64,000 nt of DNA, from assembly GCF_011250515.1 (NCBI RefSeq), contig NZ_JAANOP010000004.1:62001-126000 (forward strand). Reading direction: 5' to 3'. The position numbers and the translations under genes are program-made. The DNA is from Aquirufa ecclesiirivi (lineage in GTDB: Bacteria; Bacteroidota; Bacteroidia; Cytophagales; Spirosomataceae). Below the pieces are notes generated by a model. That model did no database searches. It worked only from the letters and a program-made list of their open reading frames with translations, and had not been told where the DNA came from. This document shows, one piece after another, positions 1 through 7,658 of the stretch (position 1 is its first letter; the number at the start of each line of letters is the position of its first letter).

Positions 1-123
1 TAAATCCCAGTTTTTTTCTAAGAATTTTGGGGTATATTCAAAATCCGCGATTCCTTCCTCTGCATTCCATACCACAGCGCCCACGGTTTCATTCCATATT
101 TTGATGATAGCTGTAGTTACCAT
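1..123 (-). CDS. HipA-like toxin, N-terminal fragment (runs off left edge)
   Basis: An open frame of 41 codons starts at the ATG at 121-123 on the minus strand and continues off the left edge without a stop. It begins MVTTAIIKIWNETVGAVVW and continues with a short stretch rich in aromatic and charged residues, resembling the N-terminal subdomain of HipA family Ser/Thr kinases. The ATG overlaps the stop of the upstream HipB-like gene by 7 nt, the coupling expected of a toxin-antitoxin operon. Only the N-terminal part is visible, so kinase motifs cannot be checked; the call rests mainly on gene order and the N-terminal pattern. Confidence 0.6.
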   Translation of the reverse strand, partial: MVTTAIIKIWNETVGAVVWNAEEGIADFEYTPKFLEKNWDL

Positions 124-464
124 GATGAATCGCTTTGAATTGGTTTATTTATGGGACTGCGTGCCCTTTGCTTTTTCTTTTTAGCTAGTTTAGCCAATAG
201 CAATGGACTGATTTTTTCTTTTGTTGAAAATATGTCCAACAAATGCAAAACGTCTAGCGCCCGCATGATTTGAATCAAGGATACCAAAGAAATAGCTTCT
301 CCCTTTTCAATTTGTGTCACGGTCCATCGATTCAATCCCGACTCTAGGGCTAATTGAGCCTGCGTTTTATTGATTTCCAGTCGTTTTTGCTTTAAGTAAG
401 CACCTATGGATTCCACGATGGCTTGATCGCTTTGAGTTGACCAATTTATGTTGGTATTTTCCAT
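117..464 (-). CDS. XRE-family antitoxin, HipB-like
   Basis: A 115-residue protein when started at the ATG at 462-464 (begins MENTNINWST). A helix-turn-helix of the Cro/C1 type spans about residues 20-75 (AYLKQKRLEINKTQAQLALE, then SGLNRWTVTQIEKG). The C-terminus is rich in Lys and Arg. HipB-type antitoxins bind operators upstream of their own operon and neutralise HipA. An upstream in-frame ATG at 518 exists but would put a palindromic operator-like site (491-506) inside the coding region, so the shorter start is preferred. The gene overlaps the HipA-like gene. Family membership is fairly secure; pairing with HipA rests on the partial neighbour. Confidence 0.75.
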   Translation of the reverse strand: MENTNINWSTQSDQAIVESIGAYLKQKRLEINKTQAQLALESGLNRWTVTQIEKGEAISLVSLIQIMRALDVLHLLDIFSTKEKISPLLLAKLAKKKKQRARSPINKPIQSDSSW

Positions 465-490
465 CTTAATATTGAATATATGTATATAAA

Positions 491-610
491 GTTGGTATAT
501 GCCAACAAATATAATCATAAATAGATAAAAAAATCCGATGAGTTATTGATTATGTTTGTATAAGCCAACTTTATGATAAATATATTCATATAATGTTGGT
601 TTTTGCTATC
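491..610. promoter_or_regulatory. Three operator-like sites upstream of the hipB-like gene
   Basis: GTTGGTATATGCCAAC (491-506) is a near-perfect inverted repeat of form GTTGG-N6-CCAAC. GTTTGTATAAGCCAAC (554-569) differs from it at two positions. GTTGGTTTTTGCTATC (595-610) keeps the left half. The first two are also flanked by matching ATAAAG on opposite sides. Spacings of 63 and 41 bp are close to whole helical turns. Their place just upstream of an XRE repressor suggests autoregulation, which is inference. Confidence 0.6.
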
Positions 611-640
611 AATAAATTGATAATTTTAAGAAACAATAGA

Positions 641-669
641 TAAAAAGGCTTGAGAAATCTCCCAAGCCT
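641..669 (-). terminator. Rho-independent terminator on the minus strand
   Basis: AGGCTTG (646-652) pairs with CAAGCCT (663-669) and, read on the minus strand, is followed by five T. It lies beyond the 701-948 repeats downstream of the 965-1864 hydrolase gene. If it ends that gene's transcript, the repeats sit in its 3' untranslated region. Confidence 0.6.
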
Positions 670-700
670 ATGTAATATGAATTTACAGTAAAATAACGTA

Positions 701-948
701 GCTATTCGACATGTTCTAAAAAGCATGTCGAATTGTTAATTAAAAGAATCTTCGATTCGCTTTCATCTGTTTTATGTTATAATTGATTTGGATTGTAAAT
801 CCCTTGAATCAGTTTTCGACAGAGCATATGTCGAACAGCGGCTATCTTCGATTCACTTTCATCGGTGCAGAAGCTGTTTTAAATTACCATTAATTGGGAT
901 TGTTAATCCCTTGAATCAGTTTTCGACATAGCATATATCGAACAGCGG
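701..948. repeat. Hairpin-rich repeat element, locus 1 (one full, one deleted copy)
   Basis: A 141-bp copy at 701-841 runs from GCTATTCGACATG to GTCGAACAGCGG. A 108-bp derivative at 841-948 lacks the first hairpin. Both share architecture with the array at 3174-4110: a TTCGACATG hairpin, a GAATCTTCGATTC mini-hairpin, a GGATT/AATCC stem, and a closing CGACA..ATGTCG hairpin. Sequence has diverged from the second locus but the stems are largely kept. The stretch 465-964 holds, besides this, only the operator-like sites and the minus-strand terminator; no coding frame is convincing. Confidence 0.8.
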
Positions 949-964
949 GTTTGCTGGTACCGCA

Positions 965-1864
965 TTATTTTGAATCCTTAGCCTTCTTAATGTTTAAGGT
1001 TTTCTGTTTTATCCATTGAATAGAAATGTCAAAAGGTGCTGTATCATGGTCAGATACCGTATTGTGCCCCAATCTTGAAAACAAGGTATATTCGAAAGGT
1101 TTGCCTTGAACTTTAAACGTATTTAATTGCTCGATGCACAACTTGACGGGAATCTGTATGTCTTTCTCACCAAAAAGCCAAAGTACAGGAATAGAAAGTT
1201 TATTTAGAGATATTTTTGGGTCAGTTGCTACGAATTGATATTTGTCTGGGTCATTTTTAGTATGCTCACGAGCATCTTCTTCTGTATGATTTTCCCAAAA
1301 GCGATTGTTTCCATTTGTATAAAACTGAAAGCGGAGCTGTTCTAGGGTTGTGATGGTAGGGCAACTAAATAAAACCATAAATGCTACGTGTGAATTTTTG
1401 TTGGCAGCCATTGGAATGATCCATCCTGCTTGACTGAAACCAACTAATCCAATGGGCATTTTTTTACCTTTCCAATAGGTACGAAACGTATTTACTGCTG
1501 AATTTGCATCGTGAGATAGCAAATTAAGATTAGTGGTGTCAATGTTATTCGTGCCAACGGATGGTCCGACATAGATACCACCGGATTCTCCAACTCCTCG
1601 TTTATCATAGGTTAATACGGCAATACCTGCTTTTGCCATTCGTTTTGCGAACTCCATTTCTCTTTTTACTGGGTCAGAACCGTGAACAATGACCACGGCT
1701 GCCAATGGATTTTTAGGAATTAAAACTGAGCCAGCAAGCGTGATGCCCTGACTTTCAAACTTGATGTCTTGAATGACAATGTCGGTGGATTGTGAAAATA
1801 CGGAGAAAGGTAAGCTTATTAATAATATCCCAATAAAGAAGTTTGAGCAAAATTTGATTTTCAT
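965..1864 (-). CDS. Exported alpha/beta hydrolase
   Basis: A 299-residue alpha/beta-hydrolase of the dienelactone hydrolase/acyl-CoA thioesterase-like fold. Residues 1-25 form a signal peptide ending VFSQS, so it is probably periplasmic. The oxyanion strand VIVHGS lies near residue 60, followed by TYDKRGVGESGG (about 85-96), a common hydrolase signature. The nucleophile elbow is GFSQAG with Ser144; the acid is probably Asp235 in GEKDIQ and the base His267 in RLGHN. All three catalytic residues are present, so it should be active. Substrate cannot be told. It stands alone, followed by the locus 1 repeats. Confidence 0.85.
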   Translation of the reverse strand: MKIKFCSNFFIGILLISLPFSVFSQSTDIVIQDIKFESQGITLAGSVLIPKNPLAAVVIVHGSDPVKREMEFAKRMAKAGIAVLTYDKRGVGESGGIYVGPSVGTNNIDTTNLNLLSHDANSAVNTFRTYWKGKKMPIGLVGFSQAGWIIPMAANKNSHVAFMVLFSCPTITTLEQLRFQFYTNGNNRFWENHTEEDAREHTKNDPDKYQFVATDPKISLNKLSIPVLWLFGEKDIQIPVKLCIEQLNTFKVQGKPFEYTLFSRLGHNTVSDHDTAPFDISIQWIKQKTLNIKKAKDSK

Positions 1865-2060
1865 GATGAGGTAAAATGAATGGAAATGGAAAGCAGGGAT
1901 GAGTAATAAATGGGTTCCTAAATTTAATACAAGTGCATTTCAAATTCCGTTTATTCGTCATTCGACACGACCCTGCGGTTTACACCGAATCCGCTACTCC
2001 ATAGTTGCAATTAAATGCATCATTCATAAACCGTAATATTCAATAGAAGACAAAAGGCTA

Positions 2061-2981
2061 TTAAAACTTTATCCTGTATTCAATATTCGCAATAAAACTT
2101 CTTGTCAGACCATCTGGTCGTGCATCTCTTACAATGAAAGGTGCGCCTAGATTGAGTTGAAGGAAATTTTTACTATTTACTTCATAGTCAAAATACACAT
2201 TGCCATTGAGCGTAAGTCCTTTTGAACCTTTAATTTCTTTTACCACATTCAATTCATCGCTATACTTATCATTAGCTAAGTGATAAATAGGTAATGCACT
2301 AGCTGTCAATTTCAGTTTAGAACTTACTTGTATAGGATAGGATATTCTCAATAAAACATCCCCGCTTCTTTGATATTTGTTTGTTGTCTGGAATGACCTC
2401 AACATGGAATTAGCGGGAAAATTAGTCGAAATAAATTGATTTTCGTTTTGACTTACAGGTTGTTGGATAGCTGCCACTACTTGTATTTTTTTTAAATCGT
2501 AACCTATACCAAAAATTACATCAAATGTTCCCAAACTAGCTTGATAGTCCATCGGAAGTGGAACTTGGGAAGAGGTTTTATTGGCGTTCGACAAAGGTAT
2601 TTTAGCTCCTAAAGTGAATTTTACTTTATCACTAGCTTGATAATTGGAATTTAAAAAAAAGTCGGATATTCCAAATGTGGATATTCCATTTCCACTTTGT
2701 GCAAGTGTAGTTAATTTAGCATCTAGTCCAAAATTCTTGCTCAACTGCCTATTATATTCTACATAATTTCCATAGACAGAAATAGCGTTGTCTCCTTTGC
2801 CCACAAAAGCCCCAATTTTAAATTGATTTTTAATGGGCTCTCCTCCATTCGGTTTAAAGCTGTTGATCGTACAAAAGCCAGCATCGCTACAGCCTTGTCC
2901 ATAAGTATAGTATGACAACAAACACAGGAGGGACCCTGCTAAAATGTATTTCCACTTAGCTATGATTTGATTCTTAGACAT
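2061..2981 (-). CDS. Outer-membrane beta-barrel protein of unknown function
   Basis: A 306-residue protein with an N-terminal signal (ILAGSLLCLLSYYTYG) followed by a Cys-containing segment (CSDAGFCTINSF). The rest alternates short amphipathic strands and turns and ends in RIKF, the terminal aromatic residue typical of outer-membrane barrels. I chose the ATG at 2979-2981 (MSKNQIIAKWK) because it places the charged n-region directly before the hydrophobic core; a longer reading from 3023 would add 14 residues. No catalytic motif is visible. A transporter or porin-like role is possible but only a guess. Genes on both sides are unrelated. Confidence 0.65.
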   Translation of the reverse strand: MSKNQIIAKWKYILAGSLLCLLSYYTYGQGCSDAGFCTINSFKPNGGEPIKNQFKIGAFVGKGDNAISVYGNYVEYNRQLSKNFGLDAKLTTLAQSGNGISTFGISDFFLNSNYQASDKVKFTLGAKIPLSNANKTSSQVPLPMDYQASLGTFDVIFGIGYDLKKIQVVAAIQQPVSQNENQFISTNFPANSMLRSFQTTNKYQRSGDVLLRISYPIQVSSKLKLTASALPIYHLANDKYSDELNVVKEIKGSKGLTLNGNVYFDYEVNSKNFLQLNLGAPFIVRDARPDGLTRSFIANIEYRIKF

Positions 2982-3173
2982 ATGTTTTTTTGTTATCCTC
3001 TGGGTTTGAATGCCTTTTGTCAATAAGCCAAATGGGTTAGATCAAGCTGGCATATTTCATAAAAATAGAATTAAATGTTTGTAATTCAGCGCTTCCAATC
3101 AAAACTTAATTTTGGATTAACTTGAAAATTTTTCCAAGGTCATCTTGAATTATATTATTTCAAAAAAAATTCA

Positions 3174-4104
3174 GCTATTCGACATGTTCTGAAAGGCATG
3201 TCGAATTGTAGATAAAAAAGAATCTTCGATTCTCATTCATCAGTATAGATTTTGTTCTATGTTACCATTGATTGGGATTGCAAATCCCTTGAATCTGTGG
3301 TTCGACATAACATATGTCGAACAGCGGTATGAATGAAATCATTCAGGCATTCAAAATCTATAAATTATAATTTATAATTCTCTTAGTATGCTATTCGACA
3401 TGTTCTGAAAGGCATGTCGAATTGTAGATAAAAAAGAATCTTCGATTCTCATTCATCAGTATAGATTTTGTTCTATGTTACCATTGATTGGGATTATAAA
3501 TCCCTTGAATCTGTGGTTCGACATAACATATGTCGAACAGCGGTATGAATGAAATCATTCAGGCATTCAAAATCTATAAATTATAATTTATAATTCTCTT
3601 AGTATGCTATTCGACATTTTCTGAGAGGCATGTCGAATTGTAGATAAAAAAGAATCTTCGATTCTCATTCATCAGTATAGATTTTGTTCTATGTTAGCAT
3701 TGATTGGGATTATAAATCCCTTGAATCTGTGGTTCGACATAACATATGTCGAACAGCGGTATGAATGAAATCATTCAGGCATTCATAATCTATAAATTAT
3801 AATTTCCTTAGTATGCTATTCGACATGTTCTAAAAGGCATGTCGAATTGTAGATAAAAAAGAATCTTCGATTCTCATTCATCAGTATAGATTTTGTTCTA
3901 TGTTACCATTGATTGGGATTGCAAATCCCTTGAATCTGTGGTTCGACATAGCATATGTCGAACAGCGGTTGTGTAGATGCTATTCTATGTTACCATTGAT
4001 TGGGATTATAAATCCCATGAATCTGTGGTTCGACATAACATATGTCGAACAGCGGTATGAATGAAATCATTCAGGCATTCATAATCTATAAATTATAATT
4101 TATA
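3174..4104. repeat. Tandem array of hairpin-rich repeat units, locus 2
   Basis: Four 154-bp cores (3174-3327, 3390-3543, 3606-3759, 3815-3968) are followed by a fifth, internally deleted copy (3979-4055). Cores are separated by about 62 bp of conserved linker (period 216, 216, 209). Each core holds a TTCGACATG hairpin, GAATCTTCGATTC, a GGGATT/AATCCC stem and a TTCGACAT/ATGTCGAA hairpin. The outer ends are imperfect inverted repeats (GCTATTCGACAT and, reversed, GCTGTTCGACAT). The linker contains the 18-bp palindrome TATAAATTATAATTTATA. The array fills most of the gene-free region 2982-4110; the remaining 2982-3173 holds nothing I recognise. Confidence 0.92.
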
Positions 4105-4110
4105 ATTCCC

Positions 4111-5133
4111 TTACCAGCCCATCCCTTTCGTCTTCGTTCTTACTCTCAGTAAATTCATATCGGCTGTGATGAATAGGGTAGAGCCATCCTCACCAAAAGC
4201 AACGTTAGCCGTGGCACTGCCCGCTTCTATTCTGCCTAAAAGCTTACCTTCCGGACTAATAATTAGCACCCCACCTGGCCCTGTAGCCCATAAATTACCC
4301 GATTTGTCAATTTTAAATCCGTCAGGTGCTCCGCGCCAGCCACTTTTAGCTAATTCCGCACCATCAAAAAAGATTTTACCTTCTCCCAAATTACCGTCTT
4401 TGTCGACCGGGAATGCTTTCCAAATTAAACCTTTCGGGTCTGATTGGCCAACATACAAGATTTTCTCATCAGGACTAAAAGCCAAGCCATTCGGACGGGT
4501 CATGTCTTTGACTTGCAAGCTCAACTCGCCTTTATTGTTTAATCGATAAACTCCTTGAAAGGGCAATTCTTTGGCTGGTTCATCTTTTCCTCGGCCAGGT
4601 AAACCATAAGGTGGATCTGTGAAGTAATAATCCCCTGAACTGTGTTGCACCAAATCATTTGGACTATTCAATTTTTTACCCTCATATATGTGAGCTAAGG
4701 TCTTCTTTTTGGCAGGATTGTCCAAAGGCATTTCAGCTATCCTTCTGTCGCCATGTTCACAAGAAACTAAATTTCCTTTTTTGTTGATAATCAACCCATT
4801 GGCTCCAGGTTCCTCCGAATATGGGACAGTTCCCGTATAGCCAGACGGTTTTAAAAACACTTCTACTTCTTTGCCAGGAGCCCATTTGTGAATGACATTT
4901 TCAGGTACATCTGAAAAGAGTAAATAATTCCCCTTTTTCACCCATACTGGCCCTTCTGACCACGTATAACCAGTACCCAAGATTTCGATGGGCGAACTGA
5001 TGTCTAGTAATTTGTCTAATGCGGGATCCAATCGATGAATTTTACCAATGGTTGGATAGCTTTTTTCCTGTGCATTCATGCTAAAAAGGCTGCCTGTTAA
5101 ACAGCAAAAGAGGTAAAAGATGTTTTTTTTCAT
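4111..5133 (-). CDS. SMP-30/gluconolactonase-family protein, exported
   Basis: A 340-residue beta-propeller protein of the SMP-30/gluconolactonase/LRE family, which hydrolyses sugar lactones using a divalent metal. The signal peptide is MKKNIFYLFCCLTGSLFSMN followed by AQE. The metal-binding strand is SEGPVW, with further signatures SPNDLV, MTRPNGLAFSPD and GAPDGFKIDKSGNLW. I start at the ATG at 5131-5133; a further upstream in-frame ATG at 5172 would place 13 residues before the signal. It lies 57 bp downstream of the GMC oxidoreductase, so a lactone made by that enzyme is a plausible substrate. The locus 2 repeats begin just past its stop. Confidence 0.87.
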   Translation of the reverse strand: MKKNIFYLFCCLTGSLFSMNAQEKSYPTIGKIHRLDPALDKLLDISSPIEILGTGYTWSEGPVWVKKGNYLLFSDVPENVIHKWAPGKEVEVFLKPSGYTGTVPYSEEPGANGLIINKKGNLVSCEHGDRRIAEMPLDNPAKKKTLAHIYEGKKLNSPNDLVQHSSGDYYFTDPPYGLPGRGKDEPAKELPFQGVYRLNNKGELSLQVKDMTRPNGLAFSPDEKILYVGQSDPKGLIWKAFPVDKDGNLGEGKIFFDGAELAKSGWRGAPDGFKIDKSGNLWATGPGGVLIISPEGKLLGRIEAGSATANVAFGEDGSTLFITADMNLLRVRTKTKGMGW

Positions 5134-5190
5134 GGTCTTGTGAAAAAAAATGTGGGCTGGTATGGCCCACATTTCATTGAAAAAATCAAC

Positions 5191-6903
5191 TTATAAATTA
5201 TGTTTCTTCATTTCCTTCACAGCGAAATCGGCCGCGCGGGCTGTCAATGCCATGTAAGTTAAGGAAGGATTTACGCAAGATGCGGATGTCATAGCTGCTC
5301 CGTCTGTGATAAAAACGTTTTTTACTGAATGTACTTGGTTATTGCCATTCAATACCGACGTTTTAGGATCACGACCCATACGTGCCGTTCCCATTTCGTG
5401 GATGGCCATACCTGGATAGGAACCATTATCAAAGGCTCTCACGTTTTTCAAGCCAGCGCTTTCCAACATTTCGCGAGCATCTTCCATGATATCTTTACGC
5501 ATTTTCTTCTCGTTTTCCTTGAATTCGGCGTCAAATACCACGACTGGTAATCCCCACTTATCTTTGGTATTCGCATCTAAATACATCTTGTTTTCATGGT
5601 ATGGTAAGGTCTCCCCAAAACCACTTAAACCCATCATCCACGGACCTGGTTTTGTCATAGATTCTTTGTAGTCGATACCGAAGTTCAAATCACCTACTCC
5701 ACGGTTCCAGCCCTGACGAGAACCACTTCCTTGGTATCCAAATCCACGTAAATAATCACGCTTATCGTTACCAATGTTGCGGTAACGAGGAATGTAGATA
5801 CCATTGGCTCTACGACCGATGTAGTATTTATCTTCATCTCCTTCCCAAACTCCACTAGCGCCAATTTTAAAGTGGTGGTCCATCAAATTATGGCCTAATT
5901 CTCCTGAATCATTACCAAAACCGTTCGGGAAACGGCGTGATTTAGAATTCAATAACAAGGCTGTAGTACTTACGGTAGATCCGCAAACAAAGATGATTTT
6001 TGCATAATATTCACGCACATCTTTGGTAACAGTATCAATCACACGTACGCCTTTGGCTTTTTGTTTTTGCTCATCATATAGAATTTCCGATACCAATGAA
6101 TCTGGACGAAGCGTCATTAAACCTGTTTTAGCTGCTGGAGGCAAAGTACAAGATTGAGAGCTGAAGTAGGCACCATATGGACAACCTAAACGGCACTTAT
6201 TTCGGTATTGACAAGCACTACGTCCGATACCCAATTGCGCTTGTTTCGCTTCAGATAAGTTAGCCACACGACCGATCGTCATGTTACGTCCTGGGAAGTT
6301 TTTCTCAATGCGTTTTCTTACTTCTTTTTCTACGCAATACATGTCCATCGGCTTTAAGAATTCCGAATCAGGCAATTGAGGTAAACCCAAGGCTTCTCCT
6401 GAAATACCCACGTGTTTTTCCACGTAAGAATACCAAGGCGCAATGTCTTTATATCGAATAGGCCAATCTACCGCAATACCATCTTTTACATTAGCCTCAA
6501 AATCGATATCACTTAAACGATAGGTCTGGCGTCCCCACATGATGGACTTTCCTCCTACGATATTAGGACGGAACCAGTCGAAACGTTTTTCTTCTTTATA
6601 CATGGAGTCGGAATCATTGAACCAATAGGTTTCCGTCATCTCGTTGTATGGATAATCACGCGCTAATTTCGGGTGACTAGCCTTTTGTTCGTTGGTTAAT
6701 AAACCATTGTATTTAAAGTCCCAAGGATCTTTGTAACTCGGAGTATAACCGGTTACGTGCTCCATTTGACGACCGCGGTCTAGGACTAACACACGCAAAC
6801 CTTTCTCCGTTAATTCTTTGGCAGCATATCCACCTGATACTCCTGATCCTACAATGATGGCATCGTAGGTTTGATTTTTTATTGAATCTATATTTAAGTT
6901 CAT
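5191..6903 (-). CDS. GMC-family FAD-dependent oxidoreductase
   Basis: A 570-residue GMC oxidoreductase, the family of glucose, choline and gluconate dehydrogenases. The FAD-binding dinucleotide fold is at the N-terminus (DAIIVGSGVSGGYAAKEL, then LVLDRGR). GGKSIMWGRQTYR near residue 115 and CRLGCPYGA near 240 match bacterial membrane-associated sugar dehydrogenases. The C-terminal GMC domain has HEMGTARMG with the catalytic His and CVNPSLTYMAL with the second conserved residue. It follows a subunit 3-like gene by 25 bp, and that pairing is standard for periplasmic two-component dehydrogenases. No signal peptide is seen; such flavosubunits are often exported with the partner. Substrate is unknown. 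Confidence 0.9.
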   Translation of the reverse strand: MNLNIDSIKNQTYDAIIVGSGVSGGYAAKELTEKGLRVLVLDRGRQMEHVTGYTPSYKDPWDFKYNGLLTNEQKASHPKLARDYPYNEMTETYWFNDSDSMYKEEKRFDWFRPNIVGGKSIMWGRQTYRLSDIDFEANVKDGIAVDWPIRYKDIAPWYSYVEKHVGISGEALGLPQLPDSEFLKPMDMYCVEKEVRKRIEKNFPGRNMTIGRVANLSEAKQAQLGIGRSACQYRNKCRLGCPYGAYFSSQSCTLPPAAKTGLMTLRPDSLVSEILYDEQKQKAKGVRVIDTVTKDVREYYAKIIFVCGSTVSTTALLLNSKSRRFPNGFGNDSGELGHNLMDHHFKIGASGVWEGDEDKYYIGRRANGIYIPRYRNIGNDKRDYLRGFGYQGSGSRQGWNRGVGDLNFGIDYKESMTKPGPWMMGLSGFGETLPYHENKMYLDANTKDKWGLPVVVFDAEFKENEKKMRKDIMEDAREMLESAGLKNVRAFDNGSYPGMAIHEMGTARMGRDPKTSVLNGNNQVHSVKNVFITDGAAMTSASCVNPSLTYMALTARAADFAVKEMKKHNL

Positions 6904-6928
6904 CGTTATTCTAGTCTTGACATGAAAA

Positions 6929-7504
6929 TTAAAGAGCCCACGTTTTTTGTCCTGGTGTCATTGGCATACATCCATCAAATTTCCCTGGGATAGAAAGATA
7001 TTCCAAGGCTTTGGTCGCGCCTATTTCAGAAGTGAAATAACCCGTAGTGGTTAATTCTTTCATCATGAAAAAGAAAGGAGTTGGCGCTTTTTTGCCCCGG
7101 TTAGCAGTTCTTTCTGCATCAGATTCCAACATAATACCAGTTAAGGCTTCTTTCTTTTCAACTGCACTGGCTTGAGCAAATGATTTACCTGTTTTGGCCT
7201 GACAATTGGCCTCTAATTTGGCTAAACCAGCATAAAAATGTTCTTGGTCTGCTTTGGGGTAACAATCACGTACTACCCGAACAATGAATTTCTCTACGCC
7301 AGCGGCTTTGGCTCCAGGTGTACCCGTGCTCGGGATAATGACATCGACCACTTCAGCTAACAAAGACTCTTGTTCAGCAGTAATACGTACAAATGCACCC
7401 TGGTTTAACTTTTCTCCACGCAGTCCAGCCATGGCAGGGGCAGAAACAACACCACCCATTAACATGACCACACGCTGTACAGCTTCTCTACGGTTAATGT
7501 TCAT
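6929..7504 (-). CDS. Gluconate 2-dehydrogenase subunit 3-family protein
   Basis: A 191-residue small subunit of the gluconate 2-dehydrogenase subunit 3 family, partner of the downstream GMC flavoprotein. The N-terminus (NINRREAVQRVVMLMGG, then VVSAPAMAG) looks like a twin-arginine signal, which would carry the folded flavosubunit to the periplasm. The family pattern LLAEVVDVIIPSTGTPGAKA is clear at about residues 50-70. The ATG at 7504 is preferred over a TTG six bases upstream. No cytochrome c subunit follows, so the electron acceptor must be encoded elsewhere. Sequences resembling the promoter -7 box TAnnTTTG lie at 7573-7580 and 7592-7599 on the minus strand, without a clear -33 box. Confidence 0.87.
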   Translation of the reverse strand: MNINRREAVQRVVMLMGGVVSAPAMAGLRGEKLNQGAFVRITAEQESLLAEVVDVIIPSTGTPGAKAAGVEKFIVRVVRDCYPKADQEHFYAGLAKLEANCQAKTGKSFAQASAVEKKEALTGIMLESDAERTANRGKKAPTPFFFMMKELTTTGYFTSEIGATKALEYLSIPGKFDGCMPMTPGQKTWAL

Positions 7505-7658
7505 ATTCAAATTAATTTATAAGGATTCAAGGTTATTGCATTGAAATAGTTCAATTTTTTCCATACGGATTTCAAATATATACAATTATAGCAAAAATAC
7601 TAGTGGGTCTTGGAGGTCATTTCTAAAAAAAATATTACGTAATTTGTGGCTATAATTC

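Noticed and set aside
701-948. Integron attC sites or phage attachment sites
   Set aside because: The folded hairpins look similar at first, but conserved attC core sites are missing and there is no integrase or gene cassette structure.
3174-4104. CRISPR array
   Set aside because: Repeats are 154 bp with near-identical linkers, not short repeats with unique spacers, and no cas gene is present.
4166-4549. Plus-strand frame of 127 codons
   Set aside because: It is opposite to the SMP-30 gene, and its composition mirrors that gene; no family pattern or start context.
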